Shown here piece after piece: positions 24,841 through 33,668 of a stretch of 64,000 bases of DNA. The stretch comes from CAIVAT01 sp037133475 (GTDB taxonomy: Bacteria > Bacteroidota > Bacteroidia > Bacteroidales > FEN-979). The first letter of the stretch is position 1. The number at the start of each line of letters is the position of its first letter. Where the stretch lies: NCBI GenBank assembly GCA_037133475.1, contig JBAXOB010000004.1, positions 62,001-126,000 of the forward strand. Direction: 5' to 3'. A program made the translations under genes and the position numbers. Under the pieces are notes generated by a model. It did no database searches, was not told the origin of the DNA, and saw only the letters and a program-made list of their open reading frames with translations.

Positions 24841-24871
24841 CAAAGATACTCCTGTTTTCTCCCCTTTTCAA
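24841..24871 (-). promoter_or_regulatory. Consensus promoter of the LruC lipoprotein gene
   Basis: On the minus strand TTG (24869-24871), 20-nt spacer, TATCTTTG (24841-24848): a full Bacteroidota sigma-ABfr match. The implied 5' leader is only about 6 nt. Confidence 0.7.
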
Positions 24872-25012
24872 CACGGAACTGAAAGATTCGAAAATATATC
24901 TTTAAGCATGATGTGCAATAACCCGTGTTCCATGCACCAGGTGAAGGTTTCCTTACAGCGATCCTGCATATTCCAAACAGATATCCATATTCAGCCGTTG
25001 GCGTTTTTTTCG

Positions 25013-25020
25013 TAATTTTG
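25013..25020 (+). promoter_or_regulatory. -7 promoter box for the giant repeat protein
   Basis: TAATTTTG matches TAnnTTTG. It places the transcript start near 25026, downstream of the only ATG of the frame (24925), and so supports a TTG start at 25042. Confidence 0.5.
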
Positions 25021-25041
25021 TGGCCTGATAGATCCCTCAAA

Positions 25042-28000
25042 TTGAAGCAAGTTTTCTTCTTCTCCCTCTTACTGGTTCTGGTTCCCTTTTTTTTACCCGC
25101 GCAAACAAATACCGATTTCTGGTTTGCGGCCCCGGAAGTTACCTCTGCCCACGGCGACCAGCCTATCTATTTAAGACTGACCTCCTTCAGCCAGAGCGCC
25201 ACCGTGGTTATTTCGGAACCGGCCAACACAGCGGCGAATTTTCCGCCGATGACGGTTAATATTCCAGCAAATGCAACGGTTGCCATCGATCTGACACCTT
25301 TCAAGGACCAGGTCGAATGCAAGCCGCCGAACACCGCGCTGAACCTTGGGTTATACATCCATTCAGAGCACCCGATAACCGCCTATTATGAAGTGGCCAA
25401 CACGGTCAACCCCGAAATATTCATCCTCAAGGGGAACAATGCCCTTGGCACCTCCTTTTACATCCCTTCACAGGATGTGCTGTACAATGAAACCTCGCTG
25501 AATCCCAAGGCCTGGAATACATTCGACATCATTGCAACGGAGGATAATACAACCGTAACCATCGTGCCAAGAAAGTCCATCGTTGGTCATGGGGCCGGCG
25601 TATCGTTCTCCGTTACGCTGAACAAGGGGCAGGTTTACAGTGCCCAGGCTACCGGGCAGCAGGGGGTCGAACACCTGATGGGGTCGGTGGTTACCTCCGA
25701 TAAGCCGGTGGCCATCACGATGAAGGATGATTCGGACCGGTATCCCGGGCAGATGTGCTATGACCTGACAGGTGACCAGATCGTGCCGGTTTCCATCATC
25801 GGAAACGAGTATATTGTCGTCCGCGGAAGTACCAACAGTACCGTGAATGACTGGGTATTTGTCACCGGTACGGTCAGCAATACGCAGGTCAGCGTAAACG
25901 GGAGCGTGGCGGCAACGGTCAATGCAGGAGAAACCTATCATTTCAACATGACTGCCGGCAACCTGTGTACATCGGTTCAGGCTGACCATCCCGTTTACCT
26001 GCTGCATTTAACCGGCTACGGCTGTGAAACAGGTTCAGCGCTGCTGCCTGCAATCGGCTGTACAGGCTCCACCCAGGTTGCCTTTACCAGGACCACCTCC
26101 TATACCTTTGAGATGATCATCCTGACCAAGGCGGGGGCCCAGGGGTTTTTCACCCTCGACGGGAGTTCAACGCTGGTGACCGCGGCCATGTTTTCACCCG
26201 TCCCGGGGAATCCTGCCTATGTTTATACGAAGATCACCTTTCCGGTCAGCACCCTGCCGGTGGGGGCCCATATGCTTTCCAACTCCATGGATGTCTTCCA
26301 CATGGGAATCATCCATACTTATGATGCAGGGCAATCGGGATGTTCATACGGCTATTTTTCAGATTTTGCCAGCCTTAACCTGGGATCCGACCAGCTGGTC
26401 TGCGCCGGCACCAATGTCACCTTCGATGCCGGGCCAAACCGGCAGAGTTACGCCTGGTTTTTCAATGGCACTCCCTATGCAACAGGCACACAGACGATCA
26501 ACGTAAGTAACCCGGGAAGCTATTCCGTAACGGTCGATGATCACGGATGTATATTGTCGGACACAGTGCAGCTTGACAACTACCCCTTCATCACCCCTGT
26601 GATAAACGGGATTACAGGTTTTTGCCAGGGTGCGTCGCAGCCAATTAGTGTAACACCGGCATACAGTTCCTATCTCTGGAGCACCGGGGCAACCACCCAG
26701 TCGGTCACGGTCAGCGCCACTGGCGATTACAGTGTTACCGTGACCGATAACAACACCTGCAGTCACACCGCTTCCGTTGCCGTCACGGTTCACCCGTTGC
26801 CTGTTGTAACACTTGTTCAGCCTGCAACCACCTGTGCAAACCTTCCCCCCTACGCGCTAACCGGTGGCAGCCCGGCCGGGGGTACCTATTCCGGGCCCGG
26901 GGTCAATTCAACAACAGGTTTTTTTGATCCCTCTTCGGGTATCGGAGCGCACCTGGTCACCTATACCTACACCGATGCCTTTGGCTGCAGTGCGGCAACC
27001 TCCAAAACGCTTACAGTCAACCCCCTGCCAACTGTTCAGCTGGCAGCCCAGCCTTCGGTATGCATCTCGGCCTCTCCCTTTGCGCTCACCGGGGGATCCC
27101 CCGCGGGTGGAATCTATTCAGGCCCCGGGGTCAATTCCGGCACCGGCATGTTCACCCCCTCCTCCGGGGCAGGGGCGCACCTGGTCACCTATACCTACAC
27201 CGACGCCAGCCTTTGCAGCAATACTGCCACCGCCACGCTTACCGTTAACCCGCTTCCCGTCGTTCAGCTGGCAGCCCAGCCATCGGTATGCATCTCGGCT
27301 GCTCCCTTTGCGCTAAGCGGGGGTACACCTGTGGGAGGAGTCTATTCTGGACTGGGAGTGAATTCGGGAACCGGCATATTCACCCCCGCTTCCGGTGCAG
27401 GATCGCACAATATCATCTACACCTATACCGACCCGAACGGCTGCACAAATGCAGCCATCAAGGCATTGGTCGTCTATGCGCTGCCGGTGATCACCATGCT
27501 GGGTCAGGACGGGACCTGTGTTTCCGCCCCGCCCTTCCAGCTTACCTGCGGTTCCCCTGCCGGTGGAACCTATTCCGGGCCGGGTGTCAATTCAGGAACC
27601 GGTGTTTTCAACCCGGCGTCAGGGATCGGGCAACATATGATCACCTATACCTACACCGACAGCCATGGTTGTACCAACACCTCCTCCAAGATACTCACCG
27701 TATATGCCGCCCCTGATGTACAGATGGCCCCCATGGCACCTGTGTGCATCTCGGCACCACCATTCCTGCTCACAGGCGGGACCCCGGCAGGCGGCATCTA
27801 TTCGGGAACCGGTGTCAATTCAGGAACCAGCTATTTCGATCCCGCCTCTGGCGCGGGGTCCCATTTGATTTCCTACTCTTATACCGATGGCTTCAACTGC
27901 TCGGGCAACGCCTCCGGGGTTATCGTGGTTAACCTGCTTCCCGTGGCCCAGCTGCAGGACCAGGCGGCCTTATGCGCCTCCGATCCTCCATTTGCTTTGA

Positions 28001-30438
28001 CCGGTGGCTCCCCTGCAGGAGGTACCTATTCCGGCACTGGCGTCAACTCCGGCACGGGCTATTTCGATCCGGCTGCAGCCGCCGCTAGCAACCTGATAAC
28101 CTATACCTATACCGATGCAAACGGATGTTCCGACGCCGCCTCCAAATTACTGGCCGTCAACCCCGTGCCGGTAGTATTGTTTACAGCTCCCGATGAGGCC
28201 TGTGTCTCGGCCCCGCCCATACTGTTGAACGGCGGCTCCCCGGCAGGAGGGGTCTATTCCGGGCAGGGGGTCAACTCCGCCACATCCTATTTCGACCCGG
28301 CTTCCGGGGCCGGTCCCCACCTGATCACCTATACCTATACCAGTTCCAACAATTGTGTCAGTTCGGCTTTCAAAACAATTACCGTAAACCCGCTACCCTT
28401 GGTTCAGCTCATCGGGCAGGATGCCGCCTGCATCTCCACGCCCCCATTCCTGTTAACCTGCGGACTGCCGGCTGGCGGGACATACAGCGGCCCTGGCGTC
28501 AACTCCGGTACGGGATATTTCGATCCCTCCTCCGGTACCGGCCCCCACACGATCACCTATACCTATACCGATCCCGCCGGCTGTTCCGGCACCGCCTCCA
28601 GAGTCATCAATGTCTATGCATTACCCGCAGTGCAGCTTGCAACACAGCCGTCAGTCTGCATTTCAGCGCCTGCCTTTTCACTCACGGGTGGAACACCGGC
28701 CGGAGGCACCTATGCCGGCACCGGCGTTAATCCGGGCACCGGTTTCTTTGATCCTGCAACAGGGGCCGGGAGCTACCTGATCAGCTACCTGTTTACCGAT
28801 GCAAACGGCTGCAGTAACAGCGCCGGCTCGACGCTTACTGTTAATGCGTTGCCTGTGGTGGCCCTTGCCGATCAGGCAGGGGTTTGTGTCTCAGCCCCGC
28901 CATTTCCGCTTACGGGAGGAACCCCGGCAGGAGGCGTCTATTCCGGTCCGGGCGTAAACTCCGTGACATCCTATTTTGACCCGGCCTCGGGCACCGGGGT
29001 ACATCCTGTAACCTTTACCTGTACCGATGCCCACGGTTGCACCAACGCCGTCACCAAAGACCTTACTGTCAACCCGCTGCCGGCAGTCCAGCTTTCCCCG
29101 CAGCCTTCGGTTTGTATAACGGCACCCCCCCTGGCCTTAACCGGGGGAACCCCCACGGGAGGCACCTATTCCGGTCAGGGAGTCATCCCTGCTACGGGGA
29201 TCTTCAACCCCTCCTCCGGGGCAGGCAGTCACCCGATCACCTATACTTATGCCGATGGCAACAGTTGCGCCGGTTCGGCAACCTCTACGCTAACCGTTAT
29301 CCCGCTGCCGCTGCCCACGGGAACCGTGAGCGGGCCCGGGCTGGTATGTGAAGCAGCCCGGAATATTCCCGTTCTGCTCAGTGGTGCCGACCCGCTGGCA
29401 ACCTCCTTCAACTGGGAAATCAGCCCGGCGAATGCGGGAACCATCACCGGAAACACGGCGTCAGCATCGATTTCATTCAACCCTGGTTTTTCAGGAGTTT
29501 CCACCATCAGGTTCAGCCCGGTCAGCAATTGCGGGACTGGAAACTTTTCGGGATACACAACCATATCGGTCAATCCAGTTCCCCCAGTCACCCTTCAATC
29601 GTGCATCGACCCGGTTACCACCCGGGGTGCCAAACCCTTCCGGCTGAAAGGAGGTCTGCCTGCCGGGGGCATTTACAGTATCGACGGGACACAGCTGCCC
29701 ACCGGCATCCTCGACCCTTCGACCCTCAGCGCCAGTCCCCCCGATCACGTCATCTCCTATACCTATACCAACGTGTTTAATTGCGTGGTCAGCAAAACCC
29801 AGACTTTAAAGGTTAACAACAGTTCAAACTTCGCATGTAAAAACATCCTGACCGATATCCGTGACCTGAGCACTTACCCTACCTTTGAAATTGTGACCGG
29901 TGCGATTCACCGCTGCTGGATGTCGGTTAACCTGAATTACGGCGCTTACATCACCGACAAGGTCGCCCAAACCGACAACTGCACCGCCGAGAAATACTGC
30001 CAGGGGAACGATGCTGCAAAATGTACCGAAGCGGGAGGGTTTTACCAGTGGGACGAACTGATGACCTACCTGCCCGCCGACAATGCCTCCGCCGAAGGAG
30101 AACAGGGATTATGCCCCCCCGAATGGCATGTTGCCACCGAGGCCGAATGGACGGAACTGATCAGCTATTACCTGGGTCCCGGGCTCGCAGGCTGGACGAT
30201 TTCCGACCCCATTCCCCCCGAAGGATTTCATGCTAAAACCCGGGGAGTTTTATATCAGAATTTTTCATGGGATTTCCTCCCTCCCGGACTTTCAGCCTCC
30301 CTTTTCTGGACCTCTACGGTAAGTCCAGCAGGCGACTCCCGGATATTCAGCCACGGTGTGAACGGGATCAGTCCAAGTGTTTCAAAATACTCCTCGCTAC
30401 GGAGCAATGCCTTCCCTGTTAGATGTGTGAAGGATTGA
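25042..30438 (+). CDS. Giant cell-surface protein: IgGFc-binding-like N-terminus, 11 Ig-like repeats, FISUMP C-terminus
   Basis: A protein of about 1,798 residues. I place the start at TTG 25042 because it begins a clean signal peptide (KQVFFFSLLLVLVPFFLPAQ) right after a promoter box; the ATG at 24925 adds 39 residues that do not look like an export signal. After cleavage comes an IgGFc-binding-like domain (TDFWFAAPEVT..., to about 450), an Ig/PKD linker, then eleven tandem 76-residue repeats with two conserved Cys each. A PKD-like unit and a degenerate twelfth repeat follow. The last ~190 residues are a FISUMP (Fib_succ_major) domain ending RCVKD. No T9SS tail is visible. The domain mix suggests adhesion; the ligand is unknown. 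Confidence 0.85.
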   Translation: MKQVFFFSLLLVLVPFFLPAQTNTDFWFAAPEVTSAHGDQPIYLRLTSFSQSATVVISEPANTAANFPPMTVNIPANATVAIDLTPFKDQVECKPPNTALNLGLYIHSEHPITAYYEVANTVNPEIFILKGNNALGTSFYIPSQDVLYNETSLNPKAWNTFDIIATEDNTTVTIVPRKSIVGHGAGVSFSVTLNKGQVYSAQATGQQGVEHLMGSVVTSDKPVAITMKDDSDRYPGQMCYDLTGDQIVPVSIIGNEYIVVRGSTNSTVNDWVFVTGTVSNTQVSVNGSVAATVNAGETYHFNMTAGNLCTSVQADHPVYLLHLTGYGCETGSALLPAIGCTGSTQVAFTRTTSYTFEMIILTKAGAQGFFTLDGSSTLVTAAMFSPVPGNPAYVYTKITFPVSTLPVGAHMLSNSMDVFHMGIIHTYDAGQSGCSYGYFSDFASLNLGSDQLVCAGTNVTFDAGPNRQSYAWFFNGTPYATGTQTINVSNPGSYSVTVDDHGCILSDTVQLDNYPFITPVINGITGFCQGASQPISVTPAYSSYLWSTGATTQSVTVSATGDYSVTVTDNNTCSHTASVAVTVHPLPVVTLVQPATTCANLPPYALTGGSPAGGTYSGPGVNSTTGFFDPSSGIGAHLVTYTYTDAFGCSAATSKTLTVNPLPTVQLAAQPSVCISASPFALTGGSPAGGIYSGPGVNSGTGMFTPSSGAGAHLVTYTYTDASLCSNTATATLTVNPLPVVQLAAQPSVCISAAPFALSGGTPVGGVYSGLGVNSGTGIFTPASGAGSHNIIYTYTDPNGCTNAAIKALVVYALPVITMLGQDGTCVSAPPFQLTCGSPAGGTYSGPGVNSGTGVFNPASGIGQHMITYTYTDSHGCTNTSSKILTVYAAPDVQMAPMAPVCISAPPFLLTGGTPAGGIYSGTGVNSGTSYFDPASGAGSHLISYSYTDGFNCSGNASGVIVVNLLPVAQLQDQAALCASDPPFALTGGSPAGGTYSGTGVNSGTGYFDPAAAAASNLITYTYTDANGCSDAASKLLAVNPVPVVLFTAPDEACVSAPPILLNGGSPAGGVYSGQGVNSATSYFDPASGAGPHLITYTYTSSNNCVSSAFKTITVNPLPLVQLIGQDAACISTPPFLLTCGLPAGGTYSGPGVNSGTGYFDPSSGTGPHTITYTYTDPAGCSGTASRVINVYALPAVQLATQPSVCISAPAFSLTGGTPAGGTYAGTGVNPGTGFFDPATGAGSYLISYLFTDANGCSNSAGSTLTVNALPVVALADQAGVCVSAPPFPLTGGTPAGGVYSGPGVNSVTSYFDPASGTGVHPVTFTCTDAHGCTNAVTKDLTVNPLPAVQLSPQPSVCITAPPLALTGGTPTGGTYSGQGVIPATGIFNPSSGAGSHPITYTYADGNSCAGSATSTLTVIPLPLPTGTVSGPGLVCEAARNIPVLLSGADPLATSFNWEISPANAGTITGNTASASISFNPGFSGVSTIRFSPVSNCGTGNFSGYTTISVNPVPPVTLQSCIDPVTTRGAKPFRLKGGLPAGGIYSIDGTQLPTGILDPSTLSASPPDHVISYTYTNVFNCVVSKTQTLKVNNSSNFACKNILTDIRDLSTYPTFEIVTGAIHRCWMSVNLNYGAYITDKVAQTDNCTAEKYCQGNDAAKCTEAGGFYQWDELMTYLPADNASAEGEQGLCPPEWHVATEAEWTELISYYLGPGLAGWTISDPIPPEGFHAKTRGVLYQNFSWDFLPPGLSASLFWTSTVSPAGDSRIFSHGVNGISPSVSKYSSLRSNAFPVRCVKD
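26803..29310 (+). repeat. Eleven in-frame 228-bp tandem repeats
   Basis: Exactly 11 units of 228 bp (76 codons) with no insertion or deletion. The protein consensus has a Cys at position 11, the block LTGGxPAGGxYSGxGVNS at about 19-36, FDPxSGAG at about 41-48, ITYTYTDxxGC to Cys62, and closes with TVNPLP. The repeats are diverged at the DNA level but identical in length. A degenerate twelfth unit lies near 29585-29815. Confidence 0.93.
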
Positions 30439-30460
30439 GATTATACCTTTAAAAGTTAAT

Positions 30461-30564
30461 GCAGGAATGCGGGAATGCAGGAATGCGGGAATGTTGGAAT
30501 GCAGGAATGCAGGAATGCAGGAATGTTGGAATGCAGGAATGCAGGAATGCGGGAATGCAGGAAT
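30461..30564 (+). repeat. Octamer minisatellite, 13 units
   Basis: Thirteen contiguous 8-bp units in three variants: A = gcaggaat, G = gcgggaat, T = gttggaat, in the order AGAGTAAATAAGA. A ninth-base insertion ends the array (gcagacaat). It lies in the 333-bp gap between two convergent genes (30439-30771), where I see nothing else apart from GC-rich non-coding sequence. Reading frames crossing it on both strands are artefacts of the repeat. Confidence 0.92.
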
Positions 30565-30771
30565 GCAGACAATGCAGACTCTCGCCAGGCTCCTTGCCGG
30601 GTTTCACGGGGTGATGGGCTGTGGCCCGACAACGGCAGTTTAGGCCGGCGTTCGTGCGGACCACTGCGGAACCTACATTTATTCGGTTCCTGACGTGGAA
30701 AAATGGTTTGATGAATTAAGAAAGAAAAAGTAGCGGAGGAGGAACTGTCCTTTGCTGCCTCCCGGCCAGGT

Positions 30772-31479
30772 TCATTCACTGATGGTGAAGGTTCTCCTGA
30801 CATCTTTTGTCCCTACGTACCAGTAAAATTTACCGGGACGAAGGAATTTTATCGGGACCCTGTATTCCCTGATCCCGGGTTTGATCCCCCTCCAGAATAC
30901 CATCTTATCCTGCACTTCCGAATAGATGTAAAAATTGGTAAAGGAATCGGTTTTCTGTTTCCAGTTGAATAAAATATCATCCTTCCTGGTTAAGGCAATC
31001 CCGTCGGCCGGATCAACAAGTTCAATGACCTCCGGTGCCGTTTCAACAGGATTATCAACGGCAGGGAGAACAGTAGTGCTTTCATGCTGCGGAGGCGCAG
31101 GGGTCCTGATACCGGTGGTTTCCGCAGGTTGTTCCTCCTGGGTAACAGGATCGGGATGAAACGAAGAGCGGTGATTAAAAACAAAGACCGAAATCCCGAC
31201 GAACGCGATAAAGATGGCGCCCCAGACAAAATATCCTGATTTTGGGAGATGGATTTTTTTCTTCTCAGGTAAAATCTCGGGAACCACCGTAAATTTCTTC
31301 TCATATTCGAGTTTTCCCGCTTCACTCATCATCTCGGGAAAGGTCTTCATGAGCCTGTATTTCCTGGCAAACTCGCGGTCGTCGCCAAGCCTGGCCTCAA
31401 AACTCCTGACCTCCGCATCGGAAAGATTCCCCAGCAGGTATTTTTCAATAAGATCGTTGTCAACGGGGTCGAGGCTCAT
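30772..31479 (-). CDS. Anti-sigma-factor-like single-pass membrane protein
   Basis: A 235-residue protein. The cytoplasmic N-terminus resembles anti-sigma domains of Bacteroidota (DNDLIEKYLLGNLSDAEVRSFEARLGDDREFARKY...), but has no zinc-binding HxxxCxxC. One transmembrane helix follows (about 82-102), then a Pro/Thr-rich linker and a C-terminal ~75-residue Fn3-like beta domain (PADGIALTRKDDILFNWK...). No sigma factor gene is adjacent, so any partner is elsewhere. A minus-strand CAAAGGTA-encoded TACCTTTG box lies at 31532-31539, about 55 bp upstream. Confidence 0.65.
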   Translation of the reverse strand: MSLDPVDNDLIEKYLLGNLSDAEVRSFEARLGDDREFARKYRLMKTFPEMMSEAGKLEYEKKFTVVPEILPEKKKIHLPKSGYFVWGAIFIAFVGISVFVFNHRSSFHPDPVTQEEQPAETTGIRTPAPPQHESTTVLPAVDNPVETAPEVIELVDPADGIALTRKDDILFNWKQKTDSFTNFYIYSEVQDKMVFWRGIKPGIREYRVPIKFLRPGKFYWYVGTKDVRRTFTISE

Positions 31480-31634
31480 TCAGCTTGGATAACAGGAATC
31501 TCGCCTGGATTTATGAAGCGATTTCCCATTCCAAAGGTACTAAAATGATATCAACCTGCGCTAAATCCCTGGCAGGAAAAATTTTGTGAAATCGAAAAGC
31601 CGCCGATCCTCTATTGGCGGTGTATTCCCAACTC

Positions 31635-32351
31635 TTAGTTGATGCGGGTCAGGGAAGATGGATTGTGAAATTTCTGCAGCACACCAACCCGCGTTTCAAC
31701 AAGGACGGCATGCGCCAGGGAGAATTCATTGTCTAGCTCCCCGGCAGTCTCCAGGAAGATACGGTTGTATCCCCCGATGGAGGCAATTAAGGTATCTAAC
31801 CGGTTGGCCTTCCCGATCCAGATATACTGCTGGTTCCTTTCTCCCGCAAAGTCAAGGCTCAGTTTCCCGATCCTGCAGCTGTCGGCATGAAATAGCCTTA
31901 CCTGCTTGCCCCGGAGAGAAAGGTCCTTCAGGTTCAATCCGATTATATGGACCTTCGAACAATTTTCCAGGAGAAGCGCATGAATTACAGGTAGCGTAAT
32001 CCTGACCGGTTCATCAGAGGCTTTAAGTCTCCGCAGGCATAACCTTGATTGACCATTTCCCGAATCAGACCAGCTGCAGCTCCACACCCGGGGATCGGAA
32101 AGGACATTCAGCTGCTCTCCTCCCGCAATGTTGATGACCGTGGTGCCATCACCGGTGATGGATAACCCGTTGACCGGGATAGGATAACTTATTTTCCGGC
32201 TTTCCGGGATTTGATGGCGCGACTGTGCAAAACGGGGGCTCCTGCCCTGCCGGTAGCTGTTGATGGCCGAAGCGGCAAGCCAGCCCAGGAGGAGTATCCA
32301 GCCTGTTGCCAGGCAAAGGCCGCATACGAGAGAAATCTTGCTCTTTTTCAT
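31635..32351 (-). CDS. GIN-domain (DUF2807-like) envelope protein
   Basis: A 238-residue protein. An N-terminal membrane anchor or signal sequence (SLVCGLCLATGWILLLGWLAASA) precedes a beta-helical region resembling the GIN/DUF2807 adhesin-head fold (LLLENCSKVHIIGLNLKDLSLRGKQVRLFHADSC). The residues between the 32414 and 32351 ATGs look non-coding, so 32351 is used. It follows the GntR gene by about 100 bp on the same strand. GIN-domain proteins recur beside YtrA-type ABC operons in Bacteroidota, supporting membership of the same unit. Confidence 0.65.
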   Translation of the reverse strand: MKKSKISLVCGLCLATGWILLLGWLAASAINSYRQGRSPRFAQSRHQIPESRKISYPIPVNGLSITGDGTTVINIAGGEQLNVLSDPRVWSCSWSDSGNGQSRLCLRRLKASDEPVRITLPVIHALLLENCSKVHIIGLNLKDLSLRGKQVRLFHADSCRIGKLSLDFAGERNQQYIWIGKANRLDTLIASIGGYNRIFLETAGELDNEFSLAHAVLVETRVGVLQKFHNPSSLTRIN

Positions 32352-32454
32352 GTGATAACATTTATTTTTTCTGGACACATGGAATAGCCATAAATTATCA
32401 TTCACGGTTTGCATGAACGTTGTGTTTATGGCAATTTCATAATAGTTCCTGTTA

Positions 32455-32829
32455 TTATTCTTTAGGATGATCTTTTAAAAAACTCTTATACCGCCACTCC
32501 AGCTCATCAAACCCGATCGCCAGCAAATACATGTTCCTGAAAAATGCAGGGATCTCTGTTTGCAGGAAGGTTTCCCGGCGCGACGCAAGGATCCGCTCGC
32601 GGGCGTCGGCTGCCAGGTGGTTGCCGATCCCCCTGCGGTTATAGATGATCCCCTCCTGCTGCAGGAAATCGTAAGCACGCATTACCGTGTTCGGGTTGAC
32701 CTGGAGTTCGGCCGCCAGGTCCCGAACCGAGGGGATCTTCTCCTCCGGCTCCCATTTGCCAAGCAGTACCTGCTCCTTGATAAACCCGGTGATCTGTATG
32801 TATATCGACTGATTTTCGCTGAAATTCAT
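32455..32829 (-). CDS. GntR-family regulator, YtrA subfamily
   Basis: A 124-residue repressor. The winged helix occupies about residues 10-75: IYIQITGFIKEQVLLGKWEPEEKIPSVRDLAAELQVNPNTVMRAYDFLQQEGII is the classic GntR signature. The short ~45-residue helical C-terminus, without a ligand-binding domain, defines the YtrA subgroup. These regulators sit in operons with ABC transporters and repress their own promoter. Here the nested palindromes at 34509-34554 upstream of the first gene are the obvious operator. The ABC permease gene ends 12 bp upstream. Confidence 0.92.
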   Translation of the reverse strand: MNFSENQSIYIQITGFIKEQVLLGKWEPEEKIPSVRDLAAELQVNPNTVMRAYDFLQQEGIIYNRRGIGNHLAADARERILASRRETFLQTEIPAFFRNMYLLAIGFDELEWRYKSFLKDHPKE

Positions 32830-32841
32830 TGCGTTGTATGT

Positions 32842-33657
32842 TTATAATTCGCGTTCCCTGAGTTTGTACCAGGCGGTAAGGTATAAAATGAATATTACGA
32901 CGAACCATACCAGGTAGTTTAGGATCCTGATCTGCCTTGTAAAAGAAAAATATTCCATCGTCGCCCGCTCACCGGGCGAGGTTGTAAAACCAAAGTTGGG
33001 GAAATAGAACGGCAGCGAGCCCGGCGGCTGCAGCGCACCGGCTGGTATGTTCGTGAACCAGGCCATCATCTCCATCATGCCGAGGTTGTATACCAACAGA
33101 ATGACCGCCATGACAAGCAGGAAGATCCATTTTTGTCGCTTCCTGAAAGTTAACAGGATGAGCATTAAGACCGATTGTATAAAAATAAAGGTCAGTAACA
33201 TGTAGAGGTAGACATGGACGGGGGTTGTCAATATCCCGTTGATTCCATCCATTATCACGGTGGAAAAAGGTAAAAGGTTGTTGGGCATGGGCAGCACGAC
33301 CAGGTAGGTCAGGATAAAGGCGCTGAAGATGTAATTGATGCAGTAGAGCGGAACATACAGGACAAGGCTGTATAGCAGCCCGCATGCCAGTTTCTCGAGG
33401 GCGGAGGCAGGCAGCAGCAGGTAAAACGATGAACGTCCGAAATTATGCCAGCTGCTGAACAGCGTGACGGTCACGGCATATCCGCCCGCCAGGAATAACA
33501 GGAGCTTAAACGGGGACAGGTCATTTCCTTTGAGAATCGATATCAATACCAGGGCAAGCGAGATCTCACCCCATAGCAGGAGATACCTGTTTTTGTTTTC
33601 CGCCCACTGGCGTCGCGCCAGCAGCCGGAAGCGGTTTATGTTGAAAGCATCATTCAT
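32842..33657 (-). CDS. ABC transporter permease (ABC-2-like)
   Basis: A 271-residue integral membrane protein with about six hydrophobic segments (for example LLLWGEISLALVLISIL, LLYSLVLYVPLYCINYIFSAFILTYLVV, MLLTFIFIQSVLMLILLTF, IFLLVMAVILLVYNLGMM, ILNYLVWFVVIFILYLTAWY). There is no signal peptide or soluble domain. It starts 11 bp after the ATPase gene and is followed 12 bp on by the GntR gene, so it is the membrane half of the exporter. The substrate is unknown; YtrA-linked transporters are often tied to cell-envelope stress. Confidence 0.82.
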   Translation of the reverse strand: MNDAFNINRFRLLARRQWAENKNRYLLLWGEISLALVLISILKGNDLSPFKLLLFLAGGYAVTVTLFSSWHNFGRSSFYLLLPASALEKLACGLLYSLVLYVPLYCINYIFSAFILTYLVVLPMPNNLLPFSTVIMDGINGILTTPVHVYLYMLLTFIFIQSVLMLILLTFRKRQKWIFLLVMAVILLVYNLGMMEMMAWFTNIPAGALQPPGSLPFYFPNFGFTTSPGERATMEYFSFTRQIRILNYLVWFVVIFILYLTAWYKLREREL

Positions 33658-33668
33658 GGTTAATGAAA

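Noticed and set aside
30461..30564. Possible CRISPR array
   Set aside because: Units are 8 bp with no spacers and no cas genes nearby; it is a minisatellite.
30449..30803. Reading frames over the octamer array encoding His/Cys/Ile/Pro-rich peptides on both strands
   Set aside because: The peptides are pure products of the 8-bp repeat, have no start context, and the array lies between two convergent genes.
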